Shown piece after piece: positions 1 through 7,962 of a stretch of 22,126 nucleotides of DNA (the first letter of the stretch is position 1; each line of letters starts with the position of its first letter). The position numbers and the translations under genes were made by a program. The DNA is from Desulfobulbaceae bacterium (GTDB lineage Bacteria > Desulfobacterota > Desulfobulbia > Desulfobulbales > SURF-16): contig JALNXE010000070.1 in the NCBI GenBank assembly GCA_023230525.1, positions 1 to 22,126 of the forward strand, written 5' to 3'. The notes below the pieces were generated by a model. It had not been told where the DNA came from and searched no databases. It was given only the letters and a program-made list of their open reading frames with translations.

Positions 1-1727
1 TCGGAGATCTCGGCCGCCGCCTTCTGGCTCCGTTCCGCCAGTTTGCGCACCTCGGACGCCACCACCGCAAAGCCCTTGCCGTGCTCCCCGGCCCGGGCCG
101 CCTCAATGGCGGCGTTCAAGGCCAGCAGATTGGTCTGCCGGGCAATCTCCTCGATGATCGAGATCTTGCCGGCGATCTCCTTCATGGCGCCCACCGTCTG
201 ATTCACCGCCTTGCCGCCCTCCTGGGCGTCGCTGGCCGACTTGAGGGCGATCTTCTCAGTCTGCAGGGCGTTATCGGCGTTCTGCCTGATGTTGGACGAC
301 ATCTGCTCCATGGAAGATGAGGCCTCCTCGGCCGCGGCCGCCTGTTCGGTGGCCCCCTGGGACATCTCCTGGGAGCTGGAGGAAAGTTCCTGGCTGCCGG
401 CCGCCACGTTGTCGGCCGATGACTGCACCTCAAAGACAACCTCTTTCAGTTTGCTGATCATGGCGACAAAGGCATTGCCCATTACATCATTACCGGAGGC
501 CGGATTGACCGTGACGGTCAGATCCCCCGCGGCAATCTGCTCGGAACAGCCGGCCAGCCCTTTCAACTGCACCACCATCTTTTTCATGGCCAGCATGAGC
601 TGATCCTGAGCGGAGCGTTCTTTCACCTCAACGGCCAGGTCCCCCAATGCCAGTTGTTCCGCCACGTTGGCAACCGTCTCCAGCGCGACAATCAGGGTGT
701 TCAAATTGTTTTTGATCTCATTAAAGTCGCCATTATACTTCTCGGTAATCGGCGGCGGGATCTCGCCCTTGCTGATCCGGTCTACATATTTGGCGGCCAC
801 GTTCAGCGGCCCGGTGACTGCGTCCAGGGTCTGGTTGACGCCGGAGATAATCTTCTGGTATTCGCCCTGGTGCCTGGCTGCATCGGCGCGGATGGCAAGC
901 TGCCCTGCTACCGCGGCTTCCACCAGCATATTCACCTCCTTGATCAACGCTTTGATGGCCGCCACCATTGTGGCCATTGCCCGTTGCAGCTGTCCGGTCT
1001 CGTCATGGGCCGTGTCATCGAGAACCACATTCATATCGCCGCCGGCTATCTTTCCCGCAGCGGTTATGCAGGCGCTTAATGGCCTGGTGATCGCCCTGGT
1101 GATGACCAGCGAGAGCCCCAAACCAATAAGAAAGGCACCTGTGGCCAGGGCGGCGACAAGCTTGATGGCGTTGCTGACCATGTCGCTTGCCTCCTTGCCC
1201 GCCTCATTGACCTGCTCGGTCTGAAACTTGACCAAAGCTTCAATGTTGTCCAGATACTGTCCCTGCGCCTCGCTCAATTTCCCCATCAGTAATTGCACGG
1301 CTTCGTCACGGTTGCCGGCCTTTATGAGATCAAAATACTTTGTCTGATGTTCACGGTAAGGGCCGATGCCTTCTTCAACGGCAGCCAGCAATTTTTTCTC
1401 TTCTTCACCCCGGATCGTATCCTGCAACAGCTTCACATTGCTGTTCGCAAGGTTCTTGGCTTCCGCAATACGTTCATATTGTTTTTCAATTACCTTGGGA
1501 TCGGAGCTGAGCACAATATTACGGGTTGACCGGGCCGCCAGATTAATGGCAGAGGTGATATTATTCGCCTGTACCGTCTTGGGAAAACGATCGCTAACCA
1601 CCTTGGCGAACATTTCCTCCAGGCCGCGCAATTGTTTATACGAGACACCGGCCATAATCCCCATCAGTATGAGAAGGGTGCCAAAACCTATCCCCAGCCG
1701 CAGCCCGATTCGCATGTTTTTAAACAT
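1..1727 (-). CDS. Methyl-accepting chemotaxis protein, C-terminus cut by window edge
   Basis: Membrane chemoreceptor that would pass ligand signals to the CheA encoded just upstream. The ATG at 1727 is preceded by a good ribosome site (GAGGAG). 575 codons are visible. Residues about 8-29 form a first membrane helix, 31-187 a helical periplasmic sensor of the four-helix-bundle MCP type, 188-210 a second membrane helix, followed by HAMP (about 211-264) and a long region that looks like further HAMP-like or linker repeats. Residues 527-575 carry the highly conserved signalling tip (core EIARQTNLLALNAAIEAARA, then GFAVVASEVRKLAERS). The reading frame is still open at base 1, so the second arm of the signalling hairpin and any CheR-binding tail are outside the window. 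It lies 172 bases downstream of cheA on the same strand and may share its transcript. The ligand cannot be inferred. Confidence 0.93.
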   Translation of the reverse strand, partial: MFKNMRIGLRLGIGFGTLLILMGIMAGVSYKQLRGLEEMFAKVVSDRFPKTVQANNITSAINLAARSTRNIVLSSDPKVIEKQYERIAEAKNLANSNVKLLQDTIRGEEEKKLLAAVEEGIGPYREHQTKYFDLIKAGNRDEAVQLLMGKLSEAQGQYLDNIEALVKFQTEQVNEAGKEASDMVSNAIKLVAALATGAFLIGLGLSLVITRAITRPLSACITAAGKIAGGDMNVVLDDTAHDETGQLQRAMATMVAAIKALIKEVNMLVEAAVAGQLAIRADAARHQGEYQKIISGVNQTLDAVTGPLNVAAKYVDRISKGEIPPPITEKYNGDFNEIKNNLNTLIVALETVANVAEQLALGDLAVEVKERSAQDQLMLAMKKMVVQLKGLAGCSEQIAAGDLTVTVNPASGNDVMGNAFVAMISKLKEVVFEVQSSADNVAAGSQELSSSSQEMSQGATEQAAAAEEASSSMEQMSSNIRQNADNALQTEKIALKSASDAQEGGKAVNQTVGAMKEIAGKISIIEEIARQTNLLALNAAIEAARAGEHGKGFAVVASEVRKLAERSQKAAAEIS

Positions 1728-1899
1728 CAGTTTTCTCCTCGATAAAAAGTTAACCGGCAACAGCCTGTAATACCACCATCGAGCCTCTTCTCACTGTGCT
1801 CGCCTGGATGGCACATTTTCCTTCGTCCGCCGGCAGAGTGCGGATGCCCTGCTCGATCCCGGCTCGCCAGCCTTTCCCCGCGGGCTTCAACCTGAAAAT

Positions 1900-4035
1900 C
1901 TACGGAAGACTCACCTCTTCCACCGATCTGACCAGTTGGGGGATATCGAGAATGAGGGCCACGCTGCCGTCGCCGAGTATCGTGGCGCCGGACATGGAAT
2001 CCACATGCTTAAAGGCCCGGCCCAGGGATTTGATCACCGTCTGGTGCTCGCCGATCACCCGGTCAACGACGAAGCCGACCCGCGTGCCGTTCACCTCGGT
2101 GATGACCACCTGCTCGATGTCCGGCACCGTGCCGGCAATAGCAAATTTCTGCCGCAGCGGAATATAGGGGACGAGATGGCCGCGTACCGTGGCCATGTTC
2201 CGGCCATGGGCGGCCGCCACGTCGGCCCGGGTCAGCTCGATGCACTCATCCACCAGGGAAAGGGGGATGAGAAAGCGGTCTTCGCCGATCTGCACCAGCA
2301 GGCTCTCGATGATCGCCATGGTCAGCGGGATCCTGATGCTGATCACCGTGCCCTGGCCGGGACGGCTGTTGATGGTGATGCTGCCGCGCAGGGCGTCAAT
2401 GGCCCGTTTCACCACATCCATCCCCACCCCGCGCCCGGAAACACTGGTCACCTTGCTGGCGGTGGAAAAACCGGGGGCGAAAATCAGGTTGTAAATCTCC
2501 TGGTCCGGGAGTTCGGCGTTGGGGGCGACCAGGCCCTTTTCCACCGCCTTGGCCAGGATCGCCTCCCGGCCCAGGCCGGCGCCGTCGTCTTCGATGGTCA
2601 GCATGACACTGTCGCCGGAATGGACTGCCGCCAGCCGCACCGTCCCCTGCCTGGGCTTGCCGGCCGCCTCCCGCACCTCGGGCTTTTCAATGCCATGATC
2701 AATGCAGTTACGGATGAGATGAACCATGGGGTCATTCAGCCGCTCGATGACCGTCTTGTCGAGCTCGGTCTCGGCGCCCTCGGTGGTCATCTCGATCTCC
2801 TTGCCCAGCTCACCGGAGAGGTCGCGCACCAGGCGCTTGAATTTGTTGAAGGTGGTGCCGATGGGCAGCATGCGGATATTCAAGGCATTGTCCCGCAGTT
2901 CGGCGGTCAGCCGCTCCACCTCTTCGGCGATGCTGATGAGTTCCGCATCCTCCCGCCGGGCTGCGGTCTGGGTCATGCGGGCCTGGATGGTCACCAGTTC
3001 CCCCACCAGATTGACCAGCACATCGAGCTTTTCCGCCGGCACCCGGATGCTGGCCCCGGCCTCCTGGGCCCTGGCTCTCTCCTCCTTTTGCCGGCGCTCC
3101 TGCCGCACCTCTTTTACCTGCTGCTGCTCCAGCAGGGCGGAATGGACCTGGGTCGGGGTCACCATGCCTTTTTCCACCAGCATCTCCCCCAGCCTTTTCT
3201 GGTTGGCGAGGGCAGAGTCGATATCGCTGGCGGCGATATCGCCCCGCTCCACCAGGATCTCGCCGAGCTTCTTGTATGCCTCGTCGCCGCCCTCGGCGTT
3301 ACCATCCCCGTCAAGGGTGTCGATTCTGATCTCGCAATCATCCTCCACGAAGATGAATACATCCTTGATGGCGTCAAGACCCGCGGCCGTGGTCAGGATA
3401 ATATCCCAGAAGATATAACAGGACTCCGGATCCAGCTCCCCGAGTACCGGCACATCGCCCATCTGGGCAACAATCCGGCAGTCGCCCAATTGCCGCAATT
3501 CGTTCAGCAGGGCGACCGGATTGGTGCCGTTGGCAAAGACATTCAGGGCTGGTTTGAAGCGAATGCGATAGGTGGCGGAATTTTCGTCCCCGGGCGGCTC
3601 GGACGGGGACGGCTGCGGCATGGCTGTCTCCGCCGGAGGGGCCGCCGCCTGATCCTCGTTCAGCAACTCCTTGAAGCCTGCGACCAGCTGCCCGGTGACC
3701 GCGGCATCCACCGCCCCCTCCTGTCCTGCGCCGTCGAGCATGACCTTGATCTGATCACGGGCTGCCAGCGTCAGGTTGATCATCTTCCGGCTGACAATAA
3801 GCTTGCCGCTCCGTACCCGATCAAAGGCGGTCTCCACCTGATGGGTGAAGGCGGCAATATCATCAAAACCAAACATGGCCCCGGACCCTTTGATGGTATG
3901 CATGACCCGGAAAACCCGGCCGATCAGCTCCGGGTCATCAGGTCTGTCCTCCAGTTCAAGCAGGGAATTTTCCAGCTCCGCCAGGAGTTCGTAGGCCTCT
4001 TCCTTGAATGTGTCCGCGTATTGATTGTCCATCAT
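1900..4035 (-). CDS. cheA: Chemotaxis histidine kinase CheA
   Basis: Cytoplasmic histidine kinase that phosphorylates CheY in response to receptor state. 711 residues. Order: HPt domain at 1-110 with phospho-acceptor His46 in the motif MHTIKGSG; a Pro/Ala linker; an alpha/beta domain about 155-240 where CheY-binding P2 usually lies; two short repeats at 256-303 of the form LGE(I/M)LVE(R/K)G; an Arg/Glu-rich helix; dimerisation P3 from about 330 (NLVGELVTIQARM); HATPase with N box at 439-450 (HLIRNCIDHGIE), DDGAG at 483-487 and GRGVGMD at 534-540; CheW-like P5 about 575-705. All catalytic motifs look intact. The start codon ATG overlaps the cheY stop (ATGA), so translation is probably coupled. 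The LGExLVExG repeats resemble the GspE-N/MshEN-type helical motif, which is not a standard CheA module in enterics. Confidence 0.97.
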   Translation of the reverse strand: MMDNQYADTFKEEAYELLAELENSLLELEDRPDDPELIGRVFRVMHTIKGSGAMFGFDDIAAFTHQVETAFDRVRSGKLIVSRKMINLTLAARDQIKVMLDGAGQEGAVDAAVTGQLVAGFKELLNEDQAAAPPAETAMPQPSPSEPPGDENSATYRIRFKPALNVFANGTNPVALLNELRQLGDCRIVAQMGDVPVLGELDPESCYIFWDIILTTAAGLDAIKDVFIFVEDDCEIRIDTLDGDGNAEGGDEAYKKLGEILVERGDIAASDIDSALANQKRLGEMLVEKGMVTPTQVHSALLEQQQVKEVRQERRQKEERARAQEAGASIRVPAEKLDVLVNLVGELVTIQARMTQTAARREDAELISIAEEVERLTAELRDNALNIRMLPIGTTFNKFKRLVRDLSGELGKEIEMTTEGAETELDKTVIERLNDPMVHLIRNCIDHGIEKPEVREAAGKPRQGTVRLAAVHSGDSVMLTIEDDGAGLGREAILAKAVEKGLVAPNAELPDQEIYNLIFAPGFSTASKVTSVSGRGVGMDVVKRAIDALRGSITINSRPGQGTVISIRIPLTMAIIESLLVQIGEDRFLIPLSLVDECIELTRADVAAAHGRNMATVRGHLVPYIPLRQKFAIAGTVPDIEQVVITEVNGTRVGFVVDRVIGEHQTVIKSLGRAFKHVDSMSGATILGDGSVALILDIPQLVRSVEEVSLP

Positions 4036-4400
4036 CCCAGCACCTTTTTCACCACTGCCAATAATTGTTCGGGTTTGAACGGTTTGACAATCCAGCCGGT
4101 GGCCCCGGCTGCCTTGCCTTCCTGTTTTTTCGTATCCTGCGATTCGGTAGTCAGCATGATGATGGGGATAAATTTACAGGCAGGCAGCGCCCGGGCCCCC
4201 TTGATCAGACCGATGCCGTCCAGATTGGGCATATTGAGATCGGTGATCAGCATGTCCACCTTCCGCCCCCCAAGCTGCTGCAGGGCGTCCCGGCCGTCCA
4301 CCGCCTGCACCACCTCGTAGCCGCTCTGCTTGAGGGTAAAAGCCACCATCTGCCGGATGCTGGCCGAATCATCGGCCGTCATGATCACCTTAGACATCAT
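4032..4400 (-). CDS. cheY: CheY-type single-domain response regulator
   Basis: Receiver domain of 122 residues with no output domain, the expected phosphate acceptor for the adjacent CheA and the likely diffusible signal to the motor or to another chemosensory output. The acidic pair D10/D11, phospho-acceptor D54 (ITDLNMPNLDG), switch T84/T85 (MLTTES) and K106 (VKPFKP) are all present. Two Met codons occur at the start (MMSK); either could be used, the second being also plausible. It overlaps the STAS gene upstream and the cheA start downstream by a few bases each, so STAS-cheY-cheA form a tightly coupled unit. The sequence is of the TADDSASIRQM type common next to CheA in deltaproteobacteria. 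Confidence 0.95.
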   Translation of the reverse strand: MMSKVIMTADDSASIRQMVAFTLKQSGYEVVQAVDGRDALQQLGGRKVDMLITDLNMPNLDGIGLIKGARALPACKFIPIIMLTTESQDTKKQEGKAAGATGWIVKPFKPEQLLAVVKKVLG

Positions 4401-4759
4401 TGCCCTCCCCCCGCCCAGATACAGGTATGCTCCGTGTCCTGAATACAGCCGCTATGCCGGTCAAAACCTGCGCCATGGGCCGCTGCCGCGATAACCTCAT
4501 TGCCGGTTTTCATGACGGAAAAACGCTTGTTGCCGGCAATCGCGCTGCGATGGGCGGAACAGATGAACTGCAGGCCGATCAGATCAATCTCCGTCACCTC
4601 TGCCAGATCAAGCTGCAGGGTTTCGGCAGAGTCCATGGCCTCCAGGAGCGCGGCCTTGATCTCGGCCCCGTGCTGGATGGTCATGCTGCCCGCGATGGCA
4701 ACCAGCCGGGTCCCGGGCTGGTCCGCCGGAATGTGCTGATGCACTGCAAACTCCTCCAT
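4397..4759 (-). CDS. STAS domain protein of chemosensory cluster
   Basis: A 120-residue single STAS domain, the fold of anti-sigma-factor antagonists such as SpoIIAA. Stand-alone STAS proteins are known in chemosensory operons of deltaproteobacteria, where their role is poorly defined. Visible features are the strand-helix start (LVAIAGSMTIQHGAEIKAAL) and the loop EVTEIDLIGLQFI at 55-67. SpoIIAA has D-S-S-G here, with the second Ser phosphorylated; this protein has D59-L-I-G62, so it cannot be controlled by that phosphorylation. The last 25 residues are His/Cys-containing and diverge from the domain. A ribosome site (GAGAGGAT) precedes ATG at 4759. The stop overlaps the cheY start. A near-perfect palindrome lies just upstream. 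Confidence 0.8.
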   Translation of the reverse strand: MEEFAVHQHIPADQPGTRLVAIAGSMTIQHGAEIKAALLEAMDSAETLQLDLAEVTEIDLIGLQFICSAHRSAIAGNKRFSVMKTGNEVIAAAAHGAGFDRHSGCIQDTEHTCIWAGGGQ

Positions 4760-4780
4760 ATTCTTATCCTCTCATGTTAG

Positions 4781-4812
4781 TTAGCCTATTAGACTGTAGT
4801 CTGTTAGGCTAA
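4781..4812. promoter_or_regulatory. 32-base near-perfect palindrome upstream of the STAS-cheY-cheA unit
   Basis: Two 15-base arms (TTAGCCTATTAGACT and AGTCTGTTAGGCTAA) are separated by GT and pair with two mismatches. It lies 21 bases before the STAS start codon, in the 156-base gap after the soluble receptor-like gene. There is no T-run after it on the minus strand, so it is not a standard intrinsic terminator. It could be an operator or an RNA stem in the leader that affects translation of the STAS gene. Confidence 0.55.
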
Positions 4813-4915
4813 AATCCGTTCACAAAAATGGTTGAAATCATGGGGTCTCATCTGGCAATTTTCCATCACTGACAGACTAAACCCCTACAGACTATCGGCC
4901 TGAGCAGTTACGAAA

Positions 4916-6832
4916 TCAAAATAACTCCACATTATCGCCGAGATCATCGCTGCCACCCTGGGGAGCTTCTGCAGCGGCCTCCTGGGGCGGCCCAAGCAAC
5001 GGCTGCGCGCCTGAAGGCAACGGCTCATCCGGCCGGCCATTGAGCACCGCGGCATGGATATGCCGTTCGCTGTGCATGGTATAACGGCTGTCGGCAGCCC
5101 GGAGCTTTTCCGTTTCCAGCGCCCATTTATCCGCCGGCAGCAGGGCCTTGGCCTCCCCGGTAATGGCGGCCAGCATGGTCTCCGCCTCCCCGATGACTGC
5201 CGCCACCCTCTGATGCACGCTCATTCCGCTGACCACCCCTTCAATATCAGCGGACAATTCCTGCACCATGGCATTGGCGCGGGCAAGCTCCTGCGCCACC
5301 TCTCCCTTCATTTGCTGCAGCGAGGCGAGCATCCCCTCCACCTCCTGCCGCATCTCCCCGACCCTGGCCTCCATGGCGGCCGCCTCAGCGCCGACCGTCT
5401 GGCACAGGTCATCGGTAAGGGCTTTGATTTCGAGCAGGATGCCGGTTACGCCTTCCGCCTGCTCCCTGGCCTCCACGGAAAGACGGCTGATGGCCTCGGC
5501 CAGCACCCCGAGGCCGCCGCCTCTGCCGCCCAACCCATCCGCCTGAATGAGAAAATTCAAGGCAATGAGCTTGATGGCGTAGACAATATTTTCAATATCA
5601 TCGACAAAGTGAAAAATTTCGCCCATCATACCGGCCGCTGCGGTCATGACCTCGGACAGCTTGCGGCTGGTGGCCGCAGCGGCAGAAAGCATGGTGACGA
5701 CCTCCGTCAGGTCATTGCCCATCTCCGTAAAAAAGGAAGACCCGGCCTGGTCGGTCACGCCAACCAGCTCCACGGTGTCACTGGACATCCCGCCCTCCTT
5801 GGCCGCGATTTCCCGTAAACTGGCGATAATGCTCTCCACCGCGTTCCGCAGTTCCGCGGAGGCATGGCGGAGCTGGGCGGCCTGAATCTCACATAACATT
5901 CCGGTCTCCACCGCCAGCTGGTCCCGGTCATCCGGCTTCTCATGCTGCAACAGCCCGGGGCCTGGCTGACGACCGGCCAGTTCATCAAGAGATTCAGCCA
6001 CATGCTCGATCTGCTGCCGCACCGTGTCATGAGCCTGCAGAGCAACCACCACCTGTCCCAGGTTCTCCGTCACCACCGCCGAAGAGAGGGAAATGGCCCC
6101 AGCCGACGATGAACAACGATCCACGATACTCGTCAGCGTCTGCAAACTCAGGCGGGTTTTGCCCAGAACCGCCTGGATACTGCCCTGCTTCTCGGCGCCC
6201 ATGTTCACCACCTCGGCCAGGGCGTTGCGGATGTCTGCCGCCAGTTGATCTTTCTGGAGAAGAATGGCATCGGCTTTACCGATAACCTCATCGGACAATC
6301 TGGAAACATCTTTAGTCAGAGATTCAAAACCCGCCGAATTTTCACCCAGCCGGGAGCTTTCAATCTTTGTATAAACCCCCAGCATCTGCAAACTTTTGTT
6401 CATGCGGGCAAAACCGGTAAGGGGGGTGGTAATCCGGTCAAGACTTTGCAGGATCGTTTCCAGCGACTGCCGCCCTGACTCATTGCGGGCATCGGCAAGA
6501 TGGCTTTCCAGGTCATTGAGGATGGCGGCAAGCCCGTTCATGGAGGCAGAACCCTTTTCCCCGCCCAACCGGTTGACCAGACTGCTGACGATGGCGGTTA
6601 TCTCTCCGGCCCGTTGATAAAAATCCTGCAATCTTTCGCCGATGGCCAGAAACTCATCCTCAGTGGAGGCGGAGACACTGCCGAGCCGCGAGGAAACGAG
6701 CCGGAGCTGGGCAACCCAGGCTTCACGCCCCGAAGCTGTCTGGCTGGCAGGATCCGGCGGCACGAGGGCCATTCCTGGCCCAAGCCGCGCTTTCAACGCG
6801 CAAGACAGACTGCGCCAGGAAAAATCGCCCAT
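4916..6832 (-). CDS. Soluble MCP-like coiled-coil protein with two degenerate receptor tips
   Basis: 638 residues, almost entirely helical, with no membrane segment or signal peptide, so probably cytoplasmic. It begins at ATG 6832 with AGGAG seven bases upstream. Two stretches resemble the MCP signalling tip: about 149-184 (LGVYTKIESSRLG, then DVSRLS) and about 419-454 (IKLIALNFLIQADGLG, then GVLAEAISRLS). Both lack the full E-A-A-R-A-G-E core of true receptors. Motifs of the form HDTVRQQIEHV (268-278) and SVHQRVAAVIGEAE (538-551) recall helices in CheZ-like and related signalling proteins. The C-terminus is an acidic tail ending DDLGDNVELF after a Pro/Ala/Gln-rich linker, possibly a docking peptide. 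First gene of the cluster, so it may scaffold or modulate CheA arrays; no exact function is assigned. Confidence 0.75.
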   Translation of the reverse strand: MGDFSWRSLSCALKARLGPGMALVPPDPASQTASGREAWVAQLRLVSSRLGSVSASTEDEFLAIGERLQDFYQRAGEITAIVSSLVNRLGGEKGSASMNGLAAILNDLESHLADARNESGRQSLETILQSLDRITTPLTGFARMNKSLQMLGVYTKIESSRLGENSAGFESLTKDVSRLSDEVIGKADAILLQKDQLAADIRNALAEVVNMGAEKQGSIQAVLGKTRLSLQTLTSIVDRCSSSAGAISLSSAVVTENLGQVVVALQAHDTVRQQIEHVAESLDELAGRQPGPGLLQHEKPDDRDQLAVETGMLCEIQAAQLRHASAELRNAVESIIASLREIAAKEGGMSSDTVELVGVTDQAGSSFFTEMGNDLTEVVTMLSAAAATSRKLSEVMTAAAGMMGEIFHFVDDIENIVYAIKLIALNFLIQADGLGGRGGGLGVLAEAISRLSVEAREQAEGVTGILLEIKALTDDLCQTVGAEAAAMEARVGEMRQEVEGMLASLQQMKGEVAQELARANAMVQELSADIEGVVSGMSVHQRVAAVIGEAETMLAAITGEAKALLPADKWALETEKLRAADSRYTMHSERHIHAAVLNGRPDEPLPSGAQPLLGPPQEAAAEAPQGGSDDLGDNVELF

Positions 6833-7397
6833 GAATACTCCTATGTGATGGAACTGCTCGGTATTTACTTGTTAATATAGAATGCTGATGACGTGAAACA
6901 AGCCGCCGTCAGCCGCGTTTGATTACAACTATCTGGTCATTTCGACGTACCTTCGTACGCCTCATTTCTGGAGATCTGCGCGCTCGTGCATCAGCAGATT
7001 TTCAACCCGGAAGGGTGTGAATAATTCAGGCTTTCGTCATTTCGATTTTTTGGGGGAATCTACCAACAAGTAGATAAGGCGTGGTTTGGAATTCTTCTTT
7101 TTGAAGTTCGCATTTTTTTGAGGAAGCAAAGTTCACGGGTAACTGTTTCAAGCGCGTGAGTTATCCGCTTCACTATCTGGCATATCAGCCAGTTGCAATC
7201 CCCGCTCGTCCGGAGAACCAACCTGGAACCTGCTTTTGCGCCACGGTAAATCCACCTATATCAGACTGTCTGCGATTGTTATATCATTTTTTATTGTGGA
7301 AAGTATTAAAAAAATGCCGGAAAATTTTCTGGGCAAAAAAAATTCACATGTTCACGATGCATTAGCGCCGAGGACGCGCCCTTGCTGGCGGCCACGG
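6833..7397. other. 565-base intergenic region without a convincing gene
   Basis: Between the chemosensory cluster and the CULT gene, which are both on the minus strand. No ORF here has a plausible product. It contains a short hairpin at 6946-6959 (CGTAC-CTTC-GTACG) and two copies of GTCATTTCGA exactly 100 bases apart (6936 and 7036), which suggests a degenerate intergenic repeat. The part at 7230-7370 is A/T-rich. The promoter for the cluster lies at its left end. Confidence 0.5.
6874..6901 (-). promoter_or_regulatory. Possible sigma-70 promoter for the chemosensory cluster
   Basis: On the minus strand a TTGTTT box (6896-6901) is followed after 16 bases by TATATT (6874-6879), about 40 bases before the ATG at 6832. 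Position and spacing fit a housekeeping promoter; the -35 box is only partly matched. Confidence 0.4.
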
Positions 7398-7952
7398 TCA
7401 CCGGCGCAGCAGATTGGCCAGAATCAAGCCGAAAAAATAGCCGGTCAGATCCGAGTGGTACTGCCAGCCCAAATGGGAAAAACAGGAGGCGCAGAGGGAA
7501 AAACGCCAGGTGCAGCCGGTAAACCAGGTGCACTCAGTGGTGGGCGGCCCCTGGTTGATGCAGCCGGGAGCCTGGGAAAAACAGCCGATTTCATAAACCT
7601 TGCCAAGGGGATTGGTAAACACATGGCGGTGGCTGCCGTTTACCGCAATCATCCGGGCCGCGGTGGTGATTTTTGCCCGGCAGAAGCGGCAGCGGAAAAA
7701 TTCCCCTTGGCCGCCGCCAGCGGTCTTTTCTTCGCTTTTCCCCTCAATCCTGCCATCAAGGCGGAATTGCCCGGATCCCCGGAAAAACAAACCGGCATCA
7801 AGACTGAGCCCTGGTAAAAAAATAACATGTTCAGAGAAATGCGCAAAACGGCATAAGGAGCCGTAGCCAAATTGAAAAAATGGCCATGTTATTTCGTAAC
7901 GGCTCCTAACTTCTCCGACGAATCCTCTCGGCACAGAACCCCTTCCCGACAT
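7398..7952 (-). CDS. CULT-domain (cereblon-like thalidomide-binding fold) protein
   Basis: 184 residues from the ATG at 7952, whose ribosome site GAGGGG overlaps the stop codon of the gene before it. Residues about 86-183 are a CULT domain, the zinc-bound beta fold that forms the drug and degron pocket of cereblon. Zinc ligands are C88/C91 (CRFC) and C154/C157 (CASC). The aromatic cage is W143, W149 and W163, which sit at -11, -5 and +9 from C154, the same offsets as W380, W386 and W400 from C391 in human cereblon as I recall them. Known bacterial stand-alone CULT proteins bind cyclic imides and uridine-like ligands; the natural role is not settled. The first 85 residues match no family I know, and about residues 15-33 are encoded by a palindromic repeat. 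An upstream Met at 8012 is in frame but lies inside the previous gene and is unlikely. Confidence 0.85.
   Translation of the reverse strand: MSGRGSVPRGFVGEVRSRYEITWPFFQFGYGSLCRFAHFSEHVIFLPGLSLDAGLFFRGSGQFRLDGRIEGKSEEKTAGGGQGEFFRCRFCRAKITTAARMIAVNGSHRHVFTNPLGKVYEIGCFSQAPGCINQGPPTTECTWFTGCTWRFSLCASCFSHLGWQYHSDLTGYFFGLILANLLRR
7854..7909 (-). repeat. Palindromic repeat, copy 1, inside the CULT coding region
   Basis: Ends AGGAGCCGT (7856-7864) and ACGGCTCCT (7899-7907) are perfect inverted repeats about 34 bases apart. On the minus strand it reads AGGAGCCGTTACGAAATAAC at its start. Related sequences are at 8453 and 11522. This copy is in frame and adds about 19 residues (SRYEITWPFF and flanks) to the CULT protein. 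Confidence 0.6.
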
Positions 7953-7962
7953 GGCAATCCCC

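Noticed and set aside
1936..4320. 794-codon open frame on the plus strand, opposite cheA and cheY
   Set aside because: Antisense to two clear genes; its product is low-complexity (His, Gly, Gln, Leu) with no domain, as expected from GC-rich codon bias.
4860..4915. Possible sigma-28 promoter (GCCGATAG on the minus strand) before the STAS gene
   Set aside because: The -10-like box is close, but no TAAA-type -35 box lies at the right distance.
6936..7045. Two GTCATTTCGA copies 100 bases apart as a CRISPR-like or mobile feature
   Set aside because: Ten-base repeat with only two copies and no regular spacer structure.
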